Source: Stenocarpella maydis (lineage: Eukaryota; Ascomycota; Sordariomycetes; Diaporthales; Diaporthaceae). Taken from it: a stretch of 64,000 bases of DNA. Shown piece after piece: positions 24,768 to 36,416 of this stretch; the stretch's first letter is position 1, and each line of letters begins with the position of its first letter. The notes below the pieces were generated by a model that had not been told where the DNA came from, did not search any database, and worked only from the letters and a program-made list of their open reading frames with translations. The DNA is taken from contig NQMI01000170.1 of assembly GCA_002270565.1 (NCBI GenBank), positions 1 through 64,000 of the forward strand, written 5' to 3'. Both the position numbers and the translations under genes were made by a program.

Positions 24768-26122
24768 TCACTTCCTATCCGGCACATCGGCCGCGATAAT
24801 CCGGAGCTGGCCCAGATCGCTATACGCAAGGTGGTAGCGTGTCGGTGCCCAGGAGACCACGGGTGACGGGCTGGCCGTCTTGAAGGTGTGGACACGCTCG
24901 CCGGACTCGCAGTGATAACACTCTATCCCGGTACCCTCGTCGCTGCCTCCCACCACGTAGAAACCATCCCAGGTAAAGCCTACGAAGGGGGAAAGCCTAT
25001 CAGCATCGCCCGTATGTCACCTGCCTTGACGCCAAGCCGGGGAGGGAGACAACATACTTAGGCTCTTGACGGGCCCGACCATCTCGGTGAAGGACCGCTG
25101 GCAGCTCCAGTCCTGGGTGTCCCAGAGGCAGATCATGGAGTCCGTCCCGCCGGAGGCGAGGTAGCGGGCGTTGGGGCTCAGCTCGACCGACAGGCAGGAC
25201 GAGGTGTGGCCCTTCATCATGTACTCGTCGGTGGCGCCCGGGCCGTCGACCCTTGACCGGTCGTAGTTGTAGTGCACGAGGGGCTGTAGGTCAGGGTACG
25301 ACAGGACGCGCACCTTGCCCTCACCCGTCGACACGAAGACCTTCTTGCCGCTCCAGCAAAAGGAGGCCTGGTTGGTCTGGACGGGCTGCTGGTGCGAGGC
25401 CAGCGGGGCGGTCTGCGTCGGCGACAGGATGTGGAGCTTGTCGCCCTGGCGAGGAGTCTGGGGGTCAGCCGGCTGCTGCTGTGGGTGGCGCGCCACCCAC
25501 CCGCGGCCGCGGAAAGGGTGCTTCTCTCACCTTTGTGCCCACGACCAGGGACTCGCCGTCGGGGTGCCACGCGAGCGTGAAGGTCTCGCCTAGGCCTTTG
25601 ACCTCGTTGACGCAGGCCTTGGTGCGGACATCCCAGAACTTGACGACGCCGTCGTTGCTGACGGAGCAGAGCTCAGCGTCCTTGACGGGGTTGAAGGCGA
25701 CCTTCTCGATGGGGGCTACGTGGCCCTTCAGCTCGGTGGAGAAGCGAACATTTGGCTTCTCTGGGTTCCCTAGGCGTCTCGTCAACTCCTGGACCTATCT
25801 ATGTGGCATCAATGGTGAGGCTGGTGTGCTCACAGACTCGTAGCGTCTTGTCAGCAGCACCTGTGGCGATGAGGCTGCCTTGAGGATTCCATGCGATAGA
25901 GCGGATGCTGTTGATAGTCAGTAAGTCTGCACAATAGTACTATGTCATATCCTCGCGTTGTCAATGTGGCGAGGGTTGTCGTGACACAGGCCTGCTGGCG
26001 AGAACGAACTTGTGAGATGAGCCGCCTCTTGATGTGTCGGAATATGCCTGAGCTCGCTGTTGATTGAAGTGGCTCGCAAAGTTCTGCTTGAAGATGCTAC
26101 TCCGAGGCTTCAGAGGGGCCAT
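24768..26122 (-). CDS. TEX1: THO complex WD40 subunit TEX1/THOC3
   Basis: Exons are 26010-26122, 25834-25907, 25531-25769, 25058-25445 and 24768-24979 (341 aa). The introns are 102, 64, 85 and 78 bp, and all restore frame. The protein is a WD40 propeller: NIRSIAWNPQGSLIATGAAD, ELCSVSNDGVVKFWDVR, GETFTLAWHPDGESLVVG, a LHILSPTQTAPLASHQQPVQ block typical of THOC3, SCLSVELSPNARYLASGGTD, SFTWDGFYVVGGSDEGTG and PVVSWAPTRYHLAYSDLGQL. In TREX it couples elongation to mRNP packaging and export in the nucleus. The short basic N-terminus (MAPLKPRSSIFKQNF) is encoded by exon 1. The first splice (GTTCGT donor, TACTGAC branch) was chosen because it gives the conserved HNIRSIAWNP junction. It is divergent from RIC1. 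Confidence 0.92.
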
Positions 26123-27012
26123 CTCGGCTGCAAGCGGCCGTCAAGACAAAGGATGGTGATCTGGTCCTCAGCCTGTGCAGTTGTGAGGGTCAGTCGTATT
26201 TTAAACCCTGGGCGGGTTCGGCATACCAAAGAGCAGGTTGGGGGCCTTTGTAGTGACCCCAGGTATCAATATGTTTCAGGTCAGGAAAGCTTCAGTTATT
26301 AGCTCTCAACTGAGGTGCTCGCTTTTGTGGCTGCAAGCCCGGGGAGGTAGACCGGCTCTTGCGCTGAAGAAAGACGGTAGAAGCAGCGCCGAGGTGAGAC
26401 AGTATCCGAGTCCTCAAATACGTCCCGTGTCAGGGGACTGAGTCCAAAGACAAGCCAAATGTTAGTTGCCCTGGCTGTCCACAAACATGTCACCCACTGC
26501 TGGGATATGAAAGGCTGCGTGTGAATCGAGCGTGCGCTGCTCCCACCACTTATTAGGATGTACGCGCCACGGGACTTTCTCTTGAAAGCTCAAGACGCTG
26601 CGGCCCTCTGCCTACCTGAAGTACGTAGTGCTAAAGCCCGAGGTACTCCTCCGTACCTGGCAAGCTTCAGGTGCGCAGGGACCCATGGGGCTCCCATTGG
26701 CCCACCGAGTTCCAGGGCCCTGCATGCGGGAGACAGGGCTGTCAGCTCCGCTGAGCTGATCCCAACCTGTCGTCACGAACAAGAGGAAGTCTTGCTAAGC
26801 CGGTGCCACCTCCTCATCACCACATGTCAACCACAACCTCTCTGCGGCGCCTTCGGACCTGGACCTGGACCTGCCACCTCGCACATAGAGACCAAATCAG
26901 CATGAGCTAACTGCTGGAAGTGGAATTCACGTCACCTGCGCATTCCATATAGCAGCCATTGGACTGGCCCGAATGAAGACACATCCTGCCTCTTGGCTCC
27001 CAACAGCCAGCC
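26123..27012. promoter_or_regulatory. Divergent promoter region TEX1/RIC1
   Basis: This 890-bp spacer lies between two start codons pointing apart. No supported gene lies in it; the longest open frame is about 115 codons with no domain. Both neighbours are constitutive housekeeping genes, so a shared promoter is plausible, but no named element was identified. Confidence 0.4.
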
Positions 27013-30000
27013 ATGTACTGGCCCGTTGGCACACCTCGAGTTTATGCCACCAGCAGCACCCAGACTGCCCATTTCAACCTCGTCGTCTCCCATGATGGCC
27101 TCCAACCGCCTCCAGCCCATTCTGAGGACGCGGCCGACAAGGCCGACAAGGCTTCCCTCCTGACCTCCGACTCGGCATCTGCTTCCAGCTATGACATTGT
27201 CCCGCCCACGCCCCTCACCCCCATGACACCCGGCATCAATTCCGTGGAGCACGACCTCGACTCGGCCTCTGAAGCCTCCGCCAGCAATGCACCGGGCCCT
27301 GTTCCTGCAGCAATACCGCTTAAGGAGCCTATCCTCGCGCTGCGCGTTGCGCGCCCCGGTCATTTGTTCGCCGCCATCACAGCTACCTCCATGACCATAT
27401 GGCAGGCCAAGGTGCGACGCCGACCCCGCCTGACCCCCCAGTTGCCACAACCAAGACTGACAAAATCTATAGCCTACTGTGATACTTGCTGTGGTCGTGC
27501 GCTCCGAAGCTTCCCTCGACTCCTACGGCACCAACCTCGACCTCCTGCTCAGGCCCGACTCCGCCATATTCGTCTTGAGGACCAGCCGCGGCTTCCTTAT
27601 TACCTATTCGCTAGCCACCGATTCCGAGTCGCAGGTATATAAACCCTACTTTACGAGTCATACCAATGTACAGCGACGGCGGCAAAGCCACTGGGGTGGC
27701 CCGGGACACGCTGCTCCCGACCAGATACTCTGGGGCCCAGGGGAGGGCCAGGGCGTGCGCGACGTCAGTGTGCGATTCCGTATGGTCATCAAGGTGGACG
27801 CCGGTATTGTGAGCGCCCTGGCGCTTGATGACGAGGTGGTCGTAGCCACGCAGAAGCCAGCCGCGGTACAATGCATTCGCTGGAGTCCAGACAGTTCCGG
27901 CAGCCAGACAAGCACCGAGCTTTTGAGCAAGATGGGCTGGCTAGGGAAGAAAGTCACCGTGATGGAAATGACTAATGACAGGTCCATGAACCTGTCTACT
28001 TGGATCACAAGTGATGGCAAGGCGTACGCTGTCCAGCGCACGCCCAGGGGCCAGCCCAACCCGGAGACCGGGGAGGTGGACCTGAAAAGACTGTTCAAAG
28101 GGCACTGTTTTCACACCCCCCAAGGGAAGGACGACCGTGGGACACATGCCGTCATAAATGCTCGCTTCTCACTTATAGCGCTCGGGTGCGAAGACGGCGC
28201 CATACGAGTTTATACGGTCAGGGATTACTCCGGCAACGTCCCGTCGTCCCACATTCACAGGCTGTCTGTATCAGAATCTCACTCAGGCGCGCTGACTACT
28301 TTGAGCTATTCTCCCGACGGGTACTGCCTGTTTGCAGGCTACGAGAAGGGCTGGGCGACGTGGAGCGTGTACGGGAAACCCCTGAGCAGCAGCTTTGGTG
28401 TCGATCAGAATCTCGTGTCCAGGCATGACGAACACTGGATTTCCGGAATCAAGGACGCTTCATGGCTCGGCGGCGGCTCAGAGATCCTCCTGGTCGGACT
28501 GCAACACGAGGCTCTATGGCTGTTGGAGATGGCGAGAAGCGCCGTCACTGGCTGCTATAGCTCCTCGAATATTTTCCGGACGGTCCTACAGAGCACATCG
28601 AGCGTCATGATATACAGGGGGTATGATCTCCCAGACATGAGCACCATCTCAGCGGAACCCTTCCTCTGGCATACCGCCAGGATACCCGCGAATTACCTGT
28701 TGCACCAGTGGCCATTGCGGTGCACTGTCATTTCTTCAGATGGGCGGTATCTGGCTGTTGCTGGCCGTCGTGGTCTTGCTCACTACAGCGTTAACAGCGG
28801 TCGGTGGAAGACATTTTCCAACATGGACATGGAGAACGAGTTCCAAGTAAGAGGAGGCATGTGCTGGTACCAGAATGTCCTGGTGGCTGCCGTAGAGGTC
28901 CAAAAGTCCTACGAGCTGCGACTTTTTTCGCGAGAGAAGGACCTGGACAATGCGTCCATCGTCTACGTCCATTCCATGCCCGCGCCGGTCGTCCTCCTCA
29001 CGCCGTCGGGTGAAGACTCACTTCTAGTCTATACTTACGACAACCTCCTTTATCATTTCATATTCGCCCCATTCGGAAACTCTGTTCGGCTCGTACAGGT
29101 TGGCCAGATAGCCTTTCACGGCATCGTGAGGTCTCCTGCCAGGGTACGGGGCCTGAGCTGGATATTGCCAGAAAGCCAACTCGTCGAGGGCGACCCTTCC
29201 CAGGACGTCGCCGTTGCATCAGTTCTATTTCTAGTGGACGGCAAGCTTGTATTGCTGCGACCGTCACTAAATGACGAGGGCCAGCTCAAGTACGACATGC
29301 GAGTAATCGCTCAGAACGTCGAGTACTACGTTTCTATGAAGGATCAGCCGTTCCTGAGCCCAATCGGGCCTCCTCGCACTAATATACCCGCAGAGGCTGA
29401 GAACGAGGATCTCTTCAACTCTCTCTGGATGTTCGACGGCGGAGACCTGAAGACCTGGTCAGATATGCAAAAGGTCTTGAATTCGATCTCAGGCGACAAC
29501 CACGGCGAGCTCCCTCCCGCTGTTGCCATAAGCATCGACTTCTATCCACTTTCCGTTCTGCTCGAGAAGGCTATCATCCTCGGTGTCGAGCCAGACCTGG
29601 TCCAGAGGAGGGATATCAACTTCTCATTCTTCCGCTTCTCGATACGGGTAAGTTTGGCGCAACATCGTCTCAGCCGCAGCACTAACATCTACTCAGACGA
29701 ATCTTTTCCTGCCTGAAATCCTGCGGTACCACCTCATCGCCGGGAAGCCGCTGGCAGCCCTTTATCTCGCCCAACAATACCAACACCTGGAGTACTTTGC
29801 TCACGCGCTCGAGGTACTCCTCCACCATGTCCTCGATGAAGAAGTGGACATGTCGCCCTCGCCACCTCCCGAAAGCGCGATCCTCCCTCGCGTCTTATCG
29901 CTGCTCTCATCGTTCAAGGAGTACCTGGACATCGTAGTGCAGTGCACCCGCAAGACCGAGGTCCGCTCCTGGCGGACCCTGTTCGCCTACCTGCCGCCGC

Positions 30001-30455
30001 CGCAGGAGCTCTTCGAGGAGAGCCTCCAGCGCGGGAGCCTCAAGACAGCCGGCGGGTACCTGCTCATCTTGCACACGTTCGACGAGCTGTCGTCAGCGTC
30101 AGAGCAGAGCGTCAGGCTGCTGAGCAGGGCCATGCGCGAGGAGGACTGGGAGCTGTGCAAGGAGCTGGCGCGGTTCCTGGCGGCGCTGGACGAGACGGGC
30201 GACACGCTCCGCGAGGCGCTCAAGATGGCCAACGTCAGGATCGCGACGGGCAATAGGGAAGGCGAGGAGGGCATCGGCGGGTCGCTCGTGGCGCGGCTCG
30301 AGGTCCCCCAGAGGAAGGCGCTCAACGGGTCCGGGTCCCTCAAGTCAAGCAAGGCCGGTAGTTCCGGAAGTGTGAGCGGCGGGAGCCCCGTTGGGGACTT
30401 GTCAGATGCGAGTGCAAGCGTTAGCGGGGAGAGCGATGCTGGCACGGCGAGGTGA
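27013..30455 (+). CDS. RIC1: RIC1, subunit of the Ric1-Rgp1 exchange factor for Ypt6/Rab6
   Basis: Exons are 27013-27411, 27473-29647 and 29697-30455 (1110 aa). The introns are 61 bp (GTGCGA donor) and 49 bp (GTAAGT donor, ACTAAC branch). The start MYWPVGTPRVYATSS is the RIC1 family signature. A propeller-like region fills roughly the first 700 residues (YKPYF...RRRQS, ILWGPGEGQGVRDVSVRFRM, AVQCIRWSPD, GYCLFAGYEKGWATWSVYGK). The RIC1 domain spans about 800-1000 with LFLPEILRYHLIAGKPLAAL across the exon 2/3 join. The C-terminus is Ser/Gly-rich. Ric1-Rgp1 activates Ypt6 on the late Golgi for endosome-to-Golgi retrieval. A stop-free stretch of 39 nt near 27634-27672 has GT and AG ends, but it encodes the conserved VYKPYF block and is too short for an intron, so it was kept as exon. 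Confidence 0.93.
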
Positions 30456-30499
30456 GGCCCACTGGAGGGCATTATACGCCAGCCAGCCAGCCAACCAAC

Positions 30500-30550
<51 letters not shown>

Positions 30551-30798
30551 AATCCGAATGGGCATTTGCATGATAGACCAGGTGTTTCAGATTTTATGAA
30601 GAAAATACAGCCCCCTACATGCTCGACCTCGAGAAACTCTCTTGGCCATGGCGGCAATTCATGGCTAAATGAAGAGTGGATAGGCAGGTGGTGCCTTCTG
30701 AGAGACGTATACGCAACCTTGGCTCAGAGATGGGTGTATATATATCGCGAACTCTACCTTTTGAGCGGACGACCCCTATAAATAGATATATTTTACAA
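30456..30798. other. Convergent 3' spacer with long poly(A) tract
   Basis: This 343-bp region lies between the stops of RIC1 and the MFS gene. It holds a (CCAG/CCAA)n-like run and then a homopolymer of 46 A at 30501-30546. No gene seen. Confidence 0.5.
30501..30546 (+). repeat. A46 homopolymer
   Basis: There are 46 uninterrupted A residues just after a short CCAGCCAGCCAACCAACC run. It is unusually long for a fungal intergenic region. It could be replication slippage or the tail of an old retro-insertion. No retrocopy is recognisable upstream, because the adjacent RIC1 gene still has its introns. Confidence 0.9.
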
Positions 30799-33295
30799 TT
30801 ATCTCATCCCAATTTCCTGCCTCCGCACCTGCTGCTCGCCGGACCGCGACCCCAGCGAGAACCCGGCGGCGCCCCTCCGCCTCCTCAGCTCGCGCAGCTT
30901 CTCCCCGACGGCGACGACCTCGCCGTCGCGCCTGGCGCGCTCGCGGCCCTCACCAAGGTCCTCGAGGTTCTTGTTCTCGAGCCGCAGGGGCCTCCCCGTC
31001 TCGCGGTCGAGGATGCGACGCTGGATGTCGGGCAGGTAGGCCCAGGAGCAGACGGCCCCCAGCGCCATGAAGAGGGAGAAGAGCAGGAAGATGAGCCCCT
31101 GCCGCGTGGACGACCTGTAGCCGGCGTTGATGCCGTAGACGACCAGCACGGCCACCATGCTCCCGATCTTGCCTGCTGCGGCCGACAAGCCGTGACAGGT
31201 GCAGCGGTATGAGGTCGGGAAGATCTCGGCTGGGATTATGAAAGTTAGTGTGTTTGCGCCTGTGATCTGTTAGAAGATATCCATAGGGTAGATGGAGCTT
31301 GGAGGTGAGTTGTTGCCGGGGGGGGGGGGGGGGGGAGATAAGACGAAGGAAAGAAAAAAAAGACACTTGCCGAAATTGAAGAAGAAATGGCAGATGGCCA
31401 CGCAGACGACAGTCGCTGGGGCGGCGGACGTGTGGGCAACGCCATAGTACTAGGGGAATTCAGGTCAGCCGTGCTCGCGCCAGTCTTTGATGTGTTTTGG
31501 GTGACACCTACTACGCCTCCCGTGACGAGAAAAAGGACCATCAGTAGCAGAAAGGACGCAGTCAGAAAGCGTCGGCGGTGCAGGCGGTTCGCTGCGAAGG
31601 TATAGCACGCGGTGCCAGCAATGGATGCGATAGACACGGTGAGGAGATACTGCTTGGCCTGGTCCAGCAGCGTATCGTATATGGTTGAGCAGGGCTTTGC
31701 ATAATCTGTCTGCCACGCCGGCACGCCGTATTCGTTCCACAATGGTATCGTGGAATTCCCACCGTCGAGGGTTGAGTTCCAACAAGACAGTTCAGGTGTG
31801 ATGGCGGGCTTGAGGCCCGTCGCCCAGAGATCTGCGAGGGTGCTACCTTTGTCGAGGGAAAAACCGTAGAAGCTGACTGTTGACAGTCCGGGTTAGCATG
31901 CGCCACATTGTTTGCTATTGGCCCCTGGGGGGTTAAGGCGACTCGGACGACACGCCGTATTGTTTCGGCTGCGTGACTGTTTATTTGACTCGAAGCGGGA
32001 ATAATGCCAGGAACTTTGGGCTGGGCGCAAGCACTCACCATCCAAGAAGAACCATGTTGCACTGGTTCCTAGCAAGGAGTACCAGTTTCCATCGGCGATG
32101 AAGTAGTTGTATAGATCCTCGCGAGAAAACTGGATTGGCATGAACTGGAAGGGCTGCGACTGGGATCCTCCGGGCGAGTAAGGGCTCTGTGCATTCGCGG
32201 CAGGAGGCGGTGCACCATACACCCTCTGCGTGTCACGAAAGGCAGTGCCGGGTTTCGCCTTGACCTCCAAGCTGTAGAGACCGCAGTCATACAGGAAGAA
32301 CCTGAAGATGATGGCCAGGACAGCTGGGACGCAGCCGGACCCAATGACGATTCTCCAGATGCCATCGATGATCTGCTTGCACTCGCGCTCGTACTTGTCG
32401 TTGATGCCGCACTGCATGCCTTGTAGGTCGTACCGGCTGTCCTGGCCCACGACCACCCAGAGGCCGACGAGCTGGGCCAGTGCCTGGCCAACCGGCTGCA
32501 TCATGAAGACGGAGGAGATCATGGTGGCCCGGGACGAGGTGCTGGACCATTCTGCCGTAATGACAGCACTGAGAGGATATTCTGCGCCGATGCCGACGCC
32601 CATGACGAACCGCCACTGTCCCGAGCGTGTTAGTAGTATGTTGCCGGTGGGGATGGAAGCTGGGGGTGCTGACTGACCCAGGTGAACAAGGCAAGGAATG
32701 ACATGTCGCCATAGCCATGGCTACTTGTGGCGACGCCTACTGTCGAGACGATGACAAGCAGGAGCTCAATGCCATATAGTCTAGTCCGTCCGTAGCGATC
32801 GGCCAGGAGGCCGAAGAGTATCTGACCACAGACGGAGCCGAATAGGGTGACGAGGTTTATGACGAGGCCAGGCCACCTTTGGGTTGGGAAGTACACAAAC
32901 GTGATGGATGTCTGGATGACGTTGCTCGCGAAGAGGTTATACCTAGGCTGATGTCAGTGCCCGGGGCTGGTCGGGCATGAGAGAGATGGCAGTGGTACAC
33001 GTGCAGCAGCAGTCGGGGTCGGACTTACGAATCGGTCAGGAAGCCAGAGGCGGCAACACCCCAGATCCTCAGGTTCCAAGAATTTAGGTCCAGCTCATAG
33101 CGCAGCTGCTGGCGGTCCTGTGAGAGCAGGTTGGTCAGTGGAGCAGATGACACTCACGGTCCCACATACAGACAGGGCTGCGTGTGCGGCGAGGAGGCCT
33201 ACCCGGAGGTCTCTTGGGGGCAGGGCAGAGCTGTCGGAGCCCAGGAACCCACGGTTCTTCTTGACCACGTCGTCTGGGTGCATGTCTCGCGGCAT
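30799..33295 (-). CDS. MFS transporter, phosphate:H+ symporter family (PHO84/GIT1-like)
   Basis: Exons are 33158-33295, 33029-33117, 32678-32942, 32039-32615, 31515-31876, 31371-31449 and 30799-31259 (656 aa). The introns are 40, 86, 62, 162, 65 and 111 bp. The last has a GC donor (GGCAAGT) and contains a C18 run. About 12 helices are predicted. Family blocks are [16 protein letters not shown] in helix 1, [14 protein letters not shown] in loop 2-3 (MFS signature), and [20 protein letters not shown], the equivalent of the PHO84 RFxMGxGIGxDYPLS motif with Glu for Asp. Later come [20 protein letters not shown] and a basic, probably cytoplasmic C-terminus. The large central loop (residues ~270-330) is Pro/Ser-rich. 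It probably imports phosphate or a phosphodiester (glycerophosphoinositol-like) with protons at the plasma membrane; the substrate cannot be fixed from sequence. Confidence 0.88.
31260..31370 (-). other. GC-AG intron in the MFS transporter gene
   Basis: This intron starts GCAAGT on the minus strand and ends CACAG. Only this choice keeps the FNFGANTLTF reading frame; the nearby GT shifts it. GCAAGT is the known consensus of GC-AG introns. The intron also contains a run of about 18 C (G on the + strand, about 31318-31335) and a TCTAACA branch-like site. Confidence 0.75.
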
Positions 33296-33621
33296 TTTGC
33301 AAACGCCTCTGGCATCTCAGCACGGCGAGAGTGCGCGATTAAAAAAGTGACAAGGGAGCAGGCGGCCATGCTATGGGAGGTGACAGTTGGATATGGTGGC
33401 ATCAGCCTCCTGCCTCAGCTGGACATGGAGCGGGCGTGGGGCATCATGTGCGAGGGCTGCGAGGCTGCGAGGCCGAGGCTGGGTCAGTCCATGGCAGGAA
33501 CCCTGGCTGGATCGCTGCAGGGCTGTACATCCGAGGCGTGGAGTCTACAGTATCTCACCCAACGGATGCCAGCCCCAGGACGGCCGCGGGGGGGGGGGGG
33601 GGGCATACAGCCTGATAAAAC

Positions 33622-33697
33622 AGGAACAACTTATTATAAATGGCGTGGCGTGGGGAAGGGAAATCCTGCCCATCACACACCCGACCATGTATATATC
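33622..33697 (+). repeat. Left copy of 76-bp direct repeat at contig end
   Basis: This stretch begins AGGAACAACTTATTATAAAT and is identical, base for base, to 33721-33796 on the other side of the N gap. Perfect identity right at a gap points to unmerged overlapping contig ends rather than a biological duplication. Confidence 0.9.
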
Positions 33698-33708
33698 NNN
33701 NNNNNNNN
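33698..33708. other. Assembly gap (11 N)
   Basis: Eleven N residues lie between two identical 76-bp flanks, and a G16 homopolymer sits about 100 bp to the left. The true sequence probably has one copy of the flank and no gap, but this is an inference. Confidence 0.97.
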
Positions 33709-33720
33709 GCTCAACAACAA

Positions 33721-33796
33721 AGGAACAACTTATTATAAATGGCGTGGCGTGGGGAAGGGAAATCCTGCCCATCACACACCCGACCATGTATATATC
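33721..33796 (+). repeat. Right copy of 76-bp direct repeat at contig end
   Basis: Identical partner of 33622-33697. It ends ATGTATATATC and is followed by unique sequence. Confidence 0.9.
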
Positions 33797-35009
33797 TACA
33801 CACTTCTTCTGTGGCGCAAATCCACGCATCACCCGGCCCGCCACCTGAACGGCTAATTTGCTTTTTATCTCGTGGTCCAGGCTGCCCAACATGGGCAGCG
33901 CCATTGCCCACGTGGGGGCGGTGCGACAGATGCGGAGGACGAGGGCTCGTCGGTCCAAGGGCGATGCCATGTGTGTCTGTGGGATGTTCCCGAGCACTCT
34001 GACTGGTGCCCAGCAGCCTGGTCCTGGGCGCATTGCTGGCCCGCGGCGTCCCTTGTTGGGTCGTGCCCGCGGTCCTGGGCCTGTGTCATTCGACATTCCA
34101 GATTACTATAATTATCAGATGCTCCACCGTCTCGTCGTGCCCTGCCGGTGATGCCCAGCAGGGAGCATGCAGCCCGCCCGGGAGGGCTTAGGCCTCCCGC
34201 GCTGCAACCGTTCAATCCCGTCGTCGGATCCTGCCCATGTGCTCGTATGCCGGGCTCTATTTGCTGCAGTGCCTCTCCTGCCTCTCCTGCCTCTCCTGCC
34301 TCTACGCTCGGCGACACCAGCGCCCTGCCCCAGCCCTGGCGGACAATACGACGCCCAGTGAGCAGCCAGAAGGGCCTCGCGGCAGGGGGCCGGCAGGGTC
34401 GGGGCCGGGGGTCCCGGCAGCAACCAACAATGCAACGCTTTTGTTCTCCGATAAGACGCCCAGACTGCCCATCACGACCTCACCTGTGCCTGCACCCGCC
34501 ATGGGCTTGCCCTGGGACAGTTTCCACAGCGCCGCGGGTGACCCTTGAGCTCGCCCGTGACATGGAGATGCCCCTCTTGTCGCAGCCTTGATCGCAGCCC
34601 TCGACCTGTCCGGCTGTGCCAGCGAGCCACTCGCTCTCCTGGGGCACTACCCCCCGCGGACCGTACAAGGCGCGGGCGTGTGGTTGCCGTCCCTTCTTCA
34701 CCCTCGTCCTCCGGTATTGCTCAGTGCTTTGCTCTACACGAGCCTCCCGGCCTGCCGAGCCTCCCGGCCTGCCCTCGGCCCAGGCTCGTTTCCCATACAT
34801 CTCACCGCCTCGCGCCACAAAGCTTAACGCCCCAGGGTGGCTTCGCGACCGCAGGCACTCCTAGGGCCTTGAAGGTCTCCCGAGGCCGTGCTGCTGCTAA
34901 GTGCCTCCATGGGATCGGTAGCATGCCCCTCGGTACGGACCACTTTCTGCCTTAGTTTTGCCACTGGCGAAGCCCTGAGGCAACGGGGCTTCAAGCCGCC
35001 TGGGGACTC

Positions 35010-36416
35010 ATGTACACAGCCATGCCCGCCTCTTCCGGCCGATCGATGCAGTCCGGGTCATCAACGTCGTCCTACGCCTCCTCGTCTCTAGCCGCTCCGT
35101 CCCTGAGCCCAGCACACTCAAACCTTGCGCAGACTCCAGCGAGCTCATCCGTCTCCGCCGTGACATATGAGCCGTCCTTTCCGGCCACATCACTCCGTCC
35201 CTTGGACCTCGGACCCCCGGGCTACCAGGCTACTATTACTCTTTTCGAGCGGACGCCGCACGAGCGCACAGTCTACCTCGGACCATGGGAGGTGTTGGAG
35301 GGGCACACCCGCCGTGTTGTTTGGCAGAGCAGCTACCAGGGCGAGATGCTGGAACAGTTCCGTGCGTACGGCCGAAAACACCACGTCGGGGCAATACTCG
35401 CTGACGCGCATAGCAGTCCCACTGGGCCTCCCAGCACAGGTGCAGCCCGTCACACTCCACGCCCAGCACCGGCCCTACTCAGACCCGGGCGAGATGGAGC
35501 TGTTTGTGACATTCCGAGAGCCCTACAGGATACGGTATACCGCTGCCGACGGTGCCGTGATCCATGACGAGGCCATCGAGGTGAGATACGAGTTCACCTC
35601 GATCGAGGCCTCAATGCGATTCCAGGGTGACCTACGAAGACAGGACTTTGTCGACTACTTCGACGTTGATGTCGTCTTCTCGGACACGCACGGCAGGACA
35701 GACTCCTTGACGGGGGCAGTACGAGGCCTGGCCACCATACAGAGGATCAAACTATGGAGAGACCGCCTCTCCTTGCACCACTGCCTGACCTTTTATTCAG
35801 ATAAGCCGTCCAACCGGCGCGAACGCCGGTACCGCGAGTACCAGATCACCGACTTCCACGAGGAGCTCCGCAGCCGCGACGACAAGCGCCGGGAGTGCCG
35901 GCTCGGCGCCGCAGGCAGGCGCGGGAGCGCGCCCAACGCCGTCCGCGCCACGAGCTTCTCCCTCTCGTCGCCCTCCTCGTGGCGGGGCAAGCAGAGGTCG
36001 GCAGAGCGAGGCGGCTCGGACGCGGGCCAGGTATCCGCGGCGACGGTGCCGCTGGATATCCGCTGGCTCGGCGTCCGCTTCTCCCGCGAGAGCGGTCAGT
36101 ATCCCCCCTCGGCTTCACTGCTTGCCTGCTTGCCTGCTTGCCTGCATTCTTTAGCAGATGCCCCCGTGTCAGGCAGATCCTGCAGCCGCTGACTCACGGG
36201 CTAGACTACCGCCGCTTCATCGACCAGTGGACATTTTGCCACGTCGCAGACGCCGCGCTCAGCAGCATGCCCTTCGCCCCGAACCGCATCGAGCTCCCCA
36301 TGCCCGCGCTGTGGCCGGGCGGGGTTGCGTACGAGCTCGGCGCGACGGAGGCTGCCAGGAGCCTACCGGATATACCCACCGTGCTGGGGCCGGGAAGCAG
36401 CGACGCGTGGTCCTGA
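35010..36416 (+). CDS. Conserved-looking fungal protein of unknown function
   Basis: Exons are 35010-35361, 35414-36098 and about 36155-36416 (about 432 aa). Intron 1 (52 bp, GTGCGT donor, GCTGAC branch, TAG) joins EQF to PVPLGLPAQV cleanly. Intron 2 uses a GTATCC donor. Its acceptor could be 36154, 36157 or 36172, all in the same phase, and it contains a CTTGCCTG tandem. The N-terminal ~50 residues are Ser/Ala-rich. The body reads like a compact folded domain: YQATITLFERTPHERTVYLG, PGEMELFVTFREPYRIRY, DYFDVDVVFSDTHGRTDS, IQRIKLWRDRLSLHHCLTFY and YREYQITDFHEELRS. A Ser/Arg-rich insert and HGLDYRRFIDQWTFCHVAD follow. There is no membrane segment or signal peptide. I do not recognise a named domain and assign no function. 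Confidence 0.72.

Larger units (their letters stand above)
33296..35009. other. Spacer with assembly gap, no supported gene
   Basis: About 1.7 kb upstream of both flanking genes. It holds a G16 run (about 33588-33603), an 11-N gap and its flanking duplication, and a short 9-bp tandem of GCCTCTCCT units at about 34271-34302. Open frames here are short and overlap on both strands. Frames that span the Ns are artefacts. Confidence 0.5.

Noticed and set aside
27634..27672. 39-bp GT...AG stretch in RIC1 as an extra intron
   Set aside because: Too short for a fungal intron, in frame without a stop, and it encodes the conserved-looking VYKPYF segment.
30456..30546. A46 tract as the tail of a processed retrogene
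   Set aside because: The adjoining RIC1 gene has introns in normal places and there is no other coding copy upstream, so slippage is simpler.
33131..34096. Open frames running through the N gap
   Set aside because: They include unknown bases and the duplicated contig ends, so their continuity is an artefact.
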